Assembly (NCBI GenBank): GCA_900768725.1
Contig: CAAGDU010000152.1
Span: 1-12,203 of the forward strand
Direction: 5' to 3'
DNA: 12,203 nucleotides
Source: Bacteroidales bacterium
GTDB taxonomy: Bacteria; Bacteroidota; Bacteroidia; Bacteroidales; Paludibacteraceae
The position numbers were made by a program, and so were the translations under genes. The notes beneath the pieces are model-generated. The model worked only from the letters and a program-made list of their open reading frames with translations, had not been told where the DNA came from and made no database searches. Numbering within the stretch: position 1 is the first letter of the stretch; every line of letters starts with the position of its first letter. This document shows, one piece after another, positions 8,901-12,203 of this stretch.

Positions 8901-9139
8901 ACCTGATGTTAGGCGAGACGGAGAAAGGCAATGCGATACTCGACAAGGTGGCGCAGAACAGCGTAGAATACCTCGAGTGGGGAGATTCATTGGACAAGGC
9001 ACACCGCTCTGCTGCACAAAGCACTATCCAGCACCACGCTGCCGTGCTCGGATATGTCCTGCAGACGCTCGACCGCTACCATCAGAACGAACTCGTGGAT
9101 AAGTACTACCCGTACTACGAACAATACGCAAGAAGATAA
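5945..9139 (+). CDS. DUF2723 / GT117-family polytopic membrane protein, POMT-like glycosyltransferase
   Basis: This 1064-residue protein is typical of the Bacteroidota DUF2723 family, classed as glycosyltransferase family 117 and related to protein O-mannosyltransferases (GT-C fold). The first helix (about 11-27) is followed by FWDCGEF (33-39), whose Asp35 and Glu38 sit where GT-C enzymes have the catalytic or metal-binding acidic pair of the first external loop. Next comes GHPPGAP (49-55). About ten more helices follow to residue 358, then a soluble loop, then helices at about 570-685 around the conserved QPRERDYAYAGSFY segment (about 622-636). The rest is soluble, presumably periplasmic, with the conserved NGDNDTFPLWY at 717-727. 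The last 120 or so residues are helical and TPR-like (ALIREGKREKALEVLDYAEEVLP). The likely role is transfer of a lipid-linked sugar to exported proteins or envelope glycans; acceptor and donor are unknown. It has its own promoter and an unusual repeat leader. Confidence 0.88.
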   Translation: MKKFNLWDTVCGWVVFAIAATVYLLTIEPTASFWDCGEFISSAHKLDVGHPPGAPFFMLMGHFASLFAMDNGHVAMCVNAMSALASAFTILFLFWTITALAKRLVKPDTLWKGIGVLMAGAVGALAYTFSDTFWFSAVEGEVYASSSLFTAIVFWLILKWDEQADEAGSDKWLILIAYLMGLSIGVHLLNLLTIPAIVLVYYFRRYSFSWQGVCVAFMASVAILAFILYGIIPGFPTVAGWFELLFVNGLGCPFNMGLAVYIVLTIIVLGVAIWLTAKHSDEDSDGITTPQIVSFVCAFALSGAAFLFEKWWMGVLTSAALVGVLFWKKQVLPARLLNTAALMVAVILIGYSSYAALVIRSSAQTPMDQNSPDNVFSLKYYLNREQYGDRPLFYGQTYNAPVKLEVKGNMCIPVEKQGHAQYAPAPEVEGEKDRYVVTGYKTSYVFMDEFMMLFPRMYSSQASHVQAYKEWAEVKGKRVRYDYCGQQKTEYCPTFGENLRFFFRYQVNFMYWRYFMWNFAGRQNDLQSYGDLSKGNWISGIPFIDNAMLGDQSKLPTELRENKGHNVYYMLPLLLGLIGIVWQCGKRTASGEREGWKSFTLTFLLFFLTGLAIVVYLNQTPYQPRERDYAYAGSFYAFCIWIGLGVLALTDWVNTAVKNERVRAIIAVFIGIVCLLVPAQMGAQNWDDHDRSGRYVCRDFGANYLKSCEKEAVIFCNGDNDTFPLWYNQEVEEVGTDIRACNLSYLQTDWYIDAMKRPYYDSPGLPISWEYKDYMPGKNEIAWVDNKLGPVSVDKAFAFLRSDDPRTKNREGENYLPSNQLYVETPSGEHITFRSARRYTRSEMMIMEMLSQNSMQGWKRPFYFVVTAGNDYYLGLEPYMELTGMAYRVTTERSADGQPRVNTEVMYDNMMHKFAYGNVNMPGIYLDENTMRMCRTHRLMFTQLAEALIREGKREKALEVLDYAEEVLPGYNVSYDYTSASMASMYLMLGETEKGNAILDKVAQNSVEYLEWGDSLDKAHRSAAQSTIQHHAAVLGYVLQTLDRYHQNELVDKYYPYYEQYARR

Positions 9140-9141
9140 TG

Positions 9142-9246
9142 TTTGGATAAAGGATAAAGGACACAGGATAAAGGACTTATTACCTTCGTCTCTGAGGTTT
9201 CAGAGTCGGCACTAATTTGTCTTTCATTCTTTATCCTTCATCCAAA
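9142..9246. repeat. Long inverted repeat with central hairpin between DUF2723 and CobW-like genes
   Basis: The 18-nt arms at 9142-9159 and 9229-9246 are complementary with one mismatch. Inside lies a perfect 6-bp hairpin CTCTGA-GGTT-TCAGAG (9190-9205). The left arm begins three bases after the DUF2723 stop codon. No T tract follows the right arm, so it is not a standard intrinsic terminator; in a read-through transcript it could protect the upstream message or attenuate the downstream one. Confidence 0.7.
9145..9179. repeat. Five-unit GGATAAA heptamer array
   Basis: Thirty-five bases form five in-phase 7-mers: GGATAAA, GGATAAA, GGACACA, GGATAAA, GGACTTA. The array starts just after the DUF2723 stop. 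The unit is the reverse complement of TTTATCC found in the array at 9223-9276. Confidence 0.8.
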
Positions 9247-9276
9247 TAAACATCCTTCATCCTTAATCCTTAATCC
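9223..9276. repeat. TTMATCC heptamer array ahead of the CobW-like gene
   Basis: Two blocks of 7-mers, three units at 9223-9243 and four at 9249-9276, share the consensus TTMATCC. A 5-bp AT-rich spacer (9244-9248) separates them and shifts the phase. The second block ends eight bases before the ATG at 9285. The units are inverted relative to the GGATAAA array upstream, which creates the long inverted repeat. The array is nearly free of G on the sense strand, as in the DUF2723 leader. Confidence 0.8.
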
Positions 9277-9284
9277 AAAGAATA

Positions 9285-10514
9285 ATGTATACTCCTGTTC
9301 CCGTCCTGCTGCTAACGGGTTATCTTGGCAGCGGAAAGACGACATTGCTTAATCGTATCCTCTCCAACACGGAGGGGATACGGTTTGCCGTTATAGTGAA
9401 TGATTTAGGAGAGGTGAACATCGATGCCGACCTGATTCAAAAAGGCGGCGTGGTGAGCCAGCAAGACGACAACCTCGTGGCATTGCAGAACGGTTGTATC
9501 TGCTGCACGCTGAAGATGGACCTTATCTCCCAGTTGCATGACCTGTGTGCGCAGCATGTGTTCGACTATATCGTGATAGAGGCGAGCGGCATCTGCGAGC
9601 CTGCGCCCATTGCGCAGACTATCTGCTCTTATCCGCAGATGGTGCCGCAGTTTGTGCAAGACGGGCTGCCGCGCTTGGACTGCATCGTTACAGTGGTGGA
9701 CGCACTGCGTATGCGCGATGAGTTCGGCTCCGGCGAAGATTTGCGCAGGCACGACCTCGGCGAGGAAGACTTGGCGTCGCTGGTGATACAGCAGATAGAG
9801 TTCTGCAACCTGATTCTGCTCAACAAGGCAGACGAGGTGTCGCCGGAGGAGTTAGACCATATCCGCGCCATCATCCGTGCTATCCAGCCCAAGGCAGATA
9901 TCGTGCCCTGCAACTATTGTGATGTGCCGCTCTCGCGGATGCTGGAGACGGGGCTGTTCGATTTCGACCGCGTAGCCACCTCGGCGACATGGATTCGCAA
10001 GGTGGAGGATGCGCTTCACCACGAGGAAGACGAGGAGGATGAGCACGAACATGAGCATTATCACCACGAGGAGGATGACTACGCCCACGAAGAAGAGCAC
10101 GAGCATCATCACCATCATCATCACCATGATGAGGAGGGAGAGGCGGAGGAATACGGCATCAGCACGTTTGTGTATTTTGCTCGCCGTCCGTTCAACTTGG
10201 GGCTGTTCGATGAGTTTGTGGCAACACAATGGCCCAAGAACGTGATTCGCGCAAAGGGTATGTGCTATTTCTCGGATGAATACGATATGTGCTACCTCTT
10301 CGAGCAGGCAGGGCAGCAGTTCGGCTTGAAGAAAGCTGGCGAGTGGTTTGCCACGATGCCTGCGGAGGAGTTGGAGCGCATGAAAGCCAACGACCCGCAG
10401 TTGCGGCACGACTGGGATGAGCAGTACGGCGACCGTATGCAGAAACTGGTCTTCATCGGTCAGCACATGGATAAAGCCGCCATCATCCAAGCCCTTGACC
10501 GCTGCTTGGAGTAA
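9285..10514 (+). CDS. CobW/COG0523-family GTPase with histidine-rich loop, probable zinc metallochaperone
   Basis: This 409-residue cytoplasmic protein belongs to the G3E GTPase family. The Walker A motif GYLGSGKTT is at 12-20. The family hallmark metal site CICC (Cys71, Cys73, Cys74) follows in NGCICCTL. The Walker B-like EASG is at 99-102 and the guanine-specificity NKAD at 180-183. After the GTPase domain, 245-281 is a low-complexity metal-binding stretch with 17 histidines, including eight in a row at 274-281, mixed with Glu and Asp. The CobW C-terminal domain (about 290-409) closes the protein. Members of this family load zinc, and in other branches cobalt or iron, into client enzymes using GTP. 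The CxCC site plus histidine loop favours zinc, but no zinc-responsive gene or Zur box is visible nearby. There is also a CNYC pair at 209-212. It may be co-transcribed with the DUF2723 gene. The start gives the usual short lead before the P-loop. Confidence 0.9.
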   Translation: MYTPVPVLLLTGYLGSGKTTLLNRILSNTEGIRFAVIVNDLGEVNIDADLIQKGGVVSQQDDNLVALQNGCICCTLKMDLISQLHDLCAQHVFDYIVIEASGICEPAPIAQTICSYPQMVPQFVQDGLPRLDCIVTVVDALRMRDEFGSGEDLRRHDLGEEDLASLVIQQIEFCNLILLNKADEVSPEELDHIRAIIRAIQPKADIVPCNYCDVPLSRMLETGLFDFDRVATSATWIRKVEDALHHEEDEEDEHEHEHYHHEEDDYAHEEEHEHHHHHHHHDEEGEAEEYGISTFVYFARRPFNLGLFDEFVATQWPKNVIRAKGMCYFSDEYDMCYLFEQAGQQFGLKKAGEWFATMPAEELERMKANDPQLRHDWDEQYGDRMQKLVFIGQHMDKAAIIQALDRCLE

Positions 10515-10537
10515 GAAGAAAACTACAATAAAAAAAA

Positions 10538-10561
10538 CGAGAAAATAACTATATTTTCTCG
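10538..10561 (-). terminator. Terminator for the minus-strand EamA/DMT gene
   Basis: A perfect 10-bp stem CGAGAAAATA/TATTTTCTCG (10538-10547 and 10552-10561) with loop ACTA is followed, on the minus strand, by eight T residues (10537-10530). In the plus direction there is no T run after it, so it should act mainly on transcripts arriving from the right. Confidence 0.8.
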
Positions 10562-10577
10562 GCGTGGGTTTCGCGGG

Positions 10578-10609
10578 GGCGCAAGTGTATCTGCACTTGC
10601 GCCTTTTTT
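10578..10609 (+). terminator. Terminator for the CobW-like gene
   Basis: A perfect GC-rich 10-bp stem GGCGCAAGTG/CACTTGCGCC (10578-10587 and 10594-10603) with a 6-nt loop is followed by six T residues (10604-10609). It is the intrinsic terminator of the plus-strand gene that ends at 10514. Confidence 0.9.
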
Positions 10610-10637
10610 ATGCGCGAAGGAGATTGGAGAATCGTTG

Positions 10638-11654
10638 TTACAGGCTGCCGAGGGCGAGACAGAGGAGGCCGATGACTATGCCTGTCAGGCAGGCGATTTT
10701 CTTGCCCGCGTTGGGTTCTTTCAGGATGAGGATACCGTACAGGAAGGGGATGATAGTGCCGCCGCGGCGGATGGTGGAGACGACGGCTATCATCGAAGTC
10801 GGGTCGCTCAACGCCAGCATATAGACATAGTCGGAGAGCACGAGGAAGAGGGAGATACAAGCAACGGGCAGCAGGAGTCTTCGGTTTAGAAGGGGTAGGG
10901 GTGTTGCTTCGCTTGCGCGGCGTGTTCTCCAACGGTTGCAGAGCCATATCACAAGCATCATAAGGGCTTGGTAGATAGTGTAATAGACCTGCACGGCGTT
11001 GTGGTCGTAGTGGCGCATCATGTACTTGTCGTATAGTCCGCTGCCTGCGCCGATGAGGATAGCGAGCAGGAGGCAGAGGTAGTACTTGCGGGTGGAATTG
11101 TTCGTACTTTTATCTCTATATGTTGTATCCGCAGGCGAGACGCCTGCGTCCCCAGTGGTGCGGCTCCCGACTGGTCGGGATAACACTTCCGACCGCACCT
11201 CCTTGTGGGGCTTGGCGTTGAGGGAGAAGAGGAAGATGCTGCTCAGTGCGCAGACTACGCCTGCCCACTGCCAGTTGTTAAGGCGCTCGCCGAAGATGAG
11301 CATAGCGCCGACGAGTGTCCACATCGGGCGGGTGGCTTGCATGGGGGAGACCACCGATAGAGGTAGGTACTTCACGGAGATGTAGGCGAACACCCACGAA
11401 CTAAGCACGATACAAGACTTCACAAAGATGAGCAGGTGCCCGCGTGCGTCCATCTTCGGCACGAAGAATAGGGTGCCCTCCATCATCTCCGGCGACAGTC
11501 GCGAGAGCAGGAGCGGCACACAAAGTACCAATGCGGATATGCACACGCTACCCGCCAACACCGTCAACACGTCGCCGCGCTGCAAGGCGCGCTTCTTGCT
11601 GACATCATAAAAGCCCAAACAAAGGGCGGACAATATGGCTAATAGAACCCACAT
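10638..11654 (-). CDS. EamA/DMT-superfamily transporter with repeat-encoded linker
   Basis: This inner-membrane protein has 338 residues from the chosen start and two EamA repeats, about ten helices in all. The first half ends with the typical LSVVSPMQATRPMWTLVGAMLIFGERLNNWQWAGVV region (split here: LPLSVVSPMQATRP, then LIFGERLNNWQWAG). The second runs from YYLCLLLAILIGAGSGLYDK to the end. Members export or import small metabolites; the substrate is unknown. I chose the ATG at 11654 (MWVLLAILSA) because helix 1 begins there and an unusually good Shine-Dalgarno-like GGGGAGAG (11667-11660) lies 5 nt upstream; ATGs at 11669 and 11690 would only add a GW/QGGMGR-type tail. The linker between the halves is enlarged by roughly 25-30 residues (containing RPVGSRTTGDAGVSPAD), encoded by a palindromic DNA element. 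The frame is intact, so the gene is probably functional. Confidence 0.85.
   Translation of the reverse strand: MWVLLAILSALCLGFYDVSKKRALQRGDVLTVLAGSVCISALVLCVPLLLSRLSPEMMEGTLFFVPKMDARGHLLIFVKSCIVLSSWVFAYISVKYLPLSVVSPMQATRPMWTLVGAMLIFGERLNNWQWAGVVCALSSIFLFSLNAKPHKEVRSEVLSRPVGSRTTGDAGVSPADTTYRDKSTNNSTRKYYLCLLLAILIGAGSGLYDKYMMRHYDHNAVQVYYTIYQALMMLVIWLCNRWRTRRASEATPLPLLNRRLLLPVACISLFLVLSDYVYMLALSDPTSMIAVVSTIRRGGTIIPFLYGILILKEPNAGKKIACLTGIVIGLLCLALGSL
11130..11199. repeat. Palindromic element inserted in frame in the EamA/DMT gene
   Basis: Three inverted repeats are packed together inside the coding region. CGCAGGCG/CGCCTGCG forms a perfect 8-bp stem with a 3-nt loop (11130-11148). GGTGCGG (11157-11163) pairs with CCGCACC (11193-11199), and inside it CCCGA/TCGGG (11166-11170 and 11175-11179) encloses CTGG. 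On the coding strand the first palindrome reads DAGVSPA. The core of the first palindrome recurs at 11839-11856, which marks it as a dispersed repeat. Confidence 0.8.
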
Positions 11655-11659
11655 AAGGA

Positions 11660-11667
11660 CTCTCCCC
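11660..11667 (-). promoter_or_regulatory. Shine-Dalgarno-like site deciding the EamA/DMT start
   Basis: On the minus strand GGGGAGAG is followed by five bases (TCCTT) and then the ATG at 11654. Most other genes in the window have no such site, so it stands out and supports this start. It might instead be a by-product of the adjacent G-rich inverted repeat. Confidence 0.5.
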
Positions 11668-11668
11668 A

Positions 11669-11726
11669 TCCCTCCCTGAAACCACCCCACTGCGCGTTGC
11701 TTGTGGGGACCCCGCAGAGGGAGGGA
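11669..11726. repeat. Nested inverted repeat in the leader of the EamA/DMT gene
   Basis: The outer arms TCCCTCCCT (11669-11677) and AGGGAGGGA (11718-11726) enclose the inner arms CCCCAC (11685-11690) and GTGGGG (11703-11708) around a 12-nt loop. In the minus-strand mRNA the structure ends two bases before the Shine-Dalgarno-like sequence of the transporter gene, so it could influence translation. It may equally be a dispersed repeat element. Confidence 0.7.
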
Positions 11727-11766
11727 GATAGATTATAGATTATTTAGAATTATGAGTGCGCATGCG

Positions 11767-11811
11767 CTGAGAACTCTGAGAACTCTGAATGCTCTGAGTG
11801 CTCTGAGTGCT
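11767..11811. repeat. Five-unit 9-bp tandem array
   Basis: Forty-five bases form five in-phase 9-mers of consensus CTGARWRCT: two CTGAGAACT, one CTGAATGCT, two CTGAGTGCT. The array lies between the DUF2851 stop and the EamA/DMT start. Identical neighbours occur in pairs, which suggests unit duplication by slippage. Confidence 0.85.
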
Positions 11812-11838
11812 CCGATTATGCAAGGTTGACTACTATTA

Positions 11839-11856
11839 GCAGGCGAGGACGCCTGC
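11839..11856. repeat. Second copy of the palindromic element, after the DUF2851 gene
   Basis: GCAGGCG (11839-11845) and CGCCTGC (11850-11856) flank AGGA. Apart from one extra G in the loop it matches the palindrome at 11131-11148. It lies 18 bases beyond the DUF2851 stop on the minus strand. No T run follows, so a terminator role is doubtful. Confidence 0.75.
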
Positions 11857-11874
11857 GCACCCGGACAGCACCAA

Positions 11875-12203
11875 CTACCTATTCAAGAAAATCTGATACC
11901 CGACGTCGCAGTTGAGGCAGTTGTGGGGTTGGCAGTAGTTCTGGTAGAGGTGGAGCAGGGCTTGTGTGTCGGCGGCGTTCTGCACCTGCTGCCCGAGCAA
12001 CTGCCACTGGCGGATGATACGGTTGCTCTCCGGCGGTATCTGCTCCATCAGCAGGAAGGCTTGCTCCGCCGCTTGCAGGTCGTGGTGATAGAGCGCATGG
12101 GCGTACTTGTATGGTATCACGCTGTTAATCAACAGGATATCCACCGAACTCTTGCCCAATACAGGCGGCGCGTCCAGTGCGAAGAGGCGTGCGCAGTCGT
12201 CCA
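11875..12203 (-). CDS. DUF2851-family protein (C-terminal part)
   Basis: The frame runs to the right window edge, so the last 108 residues of a larger protein are visible. A TTG at 12159 could be read as a start, but the frame continues upstream through sensible protein (CARLFALDAPPVLGKSS), so it is internal. The tail matches what I know of the Bacteroidota DUF2851 family: DILLINSVIPYKYAHA, then ESNRIIRQWQLLG, NAADTQALLHLYQNYC, and a final cysteine pair in CLNCDVGYQIF. The family's function is not established. The C-terminal cysteines (YC...CLNC) could bind a metal, which is inference. The neighbouring transporter is downstream on the same strand after 220 bp of repeats. Confidence 0.8.
   Translation of the reverse strand, partial: DDCARLFALDAPPVLGKSSVDILLINSVIPYKYAHALYHHDLQAAEQAFLLMEQIPPESNRIIRQWQLLGQQVQNAADTQALLHLYQNYCQPHNCLNCDVGYQIFLNR

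Noticed and set aside
9181..9219. Promoter for the CobW-like gene (TACCTTCG at 9181 or TAATTTG at 9213)
   Set aside because: Each departs from the -7 consensus by a base or by spacing, and neither has a TTG at the right distance upstream.
9852..10490. Antisense open frame opposite the CobW-like gene
   Set aside because: Its apparent hydrophobic valine/methionine/leucine stretch is just the complement of the His/Glu/Asp-rich codons of the real gene.
10549..10947. Minus-strand frame overlapping the terminator pair and the EamA/DMT 3' end
   Set aside because: Its product is proline/arginine-rich, runs through two hairpins and is out of frame with the clear transporter.
11875..12159. A complete 94-residue gene starting at TTG 12159
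   Set aside because: The same frame continues to the window edge with plausible protein and matches the C-terminus of DUF2851, so the TTG is internal.

Overview
The window looks like ordinary chromosomal DNA from a member of the Bacteroidales (Bacteroidota). The evidence is family content (a DUF2723/GT117 membrane glycosyltransferase, a DUF2851 protein, a half-size EamA transporter, a Wzi-like barrel), Bacteroidota-type promoters (TTTG or TTG, then about 20 nt, then TAnnTTTG) ahead of several genes, and starts that mostly lack a Shine-Dalgarno sequence. I see no phage, plasmid, transposase, CRISPR, tRNA or rRNA. Most proteins belong to known families.

Layout, left to right. 1-840 (+) is the 3' end of an outer-membrane beta-barrel gene resembling Wzi capsule-assembly proteins. 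958-1986 (+) is L-threonine 3-dehydrogenase (tdh) with its own promoter. 2098-4995 (+) is a secreted, two-domain M16 zinc peptidase, closed by a strong terminator. 5225-5635 (-) is a half-size EamA transporter, divergent from 5945-9139 (+), a DUF2723/GT117 polytopic membrane protein with a periplasmic region and a helical tail. 9285-10514 (+) is a COG0523/CobW-family GTPase with a histidine-rich loop, probably a metal chaperone. A back-to-back terminator pair follows. On the minus strand, 10638-11654 is a full-size EamA/DMT transporter and 11875-12203 is the 3' end of a DUF2851 gene.

The genes do not form one pathway. They look like single-gene or two-gene units: amino acid catabolism, envelope proteolysis, glycosylation, metal homeostasis and solute export. 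The DUF2723 and CobW-like genes are on one strand only 145 bp apart and may be co-transcribed, because I found no good promoter between them.

The most unusual material is short-period repetition between genes. The DUF2723 leader is an array of ten degenerate heptamers ending three bases before the ATG. The gap before the CobW-like gene holds two more heptamer arrays facing in opposite directions, so they can pair. The leader of the large EamA transporter carries five 9-bp units and a nested inverted repeat. A palindromic element near the end of the DUF2851 gene has a close relative inserted in frame inside that transporter, where it encodes part of the linker between the two halves. This is reminiscent of coding palindromic elements in other bacteria and of heptanucleotide repeats in cyanobacteria, and is the best candidate for something not well described here.
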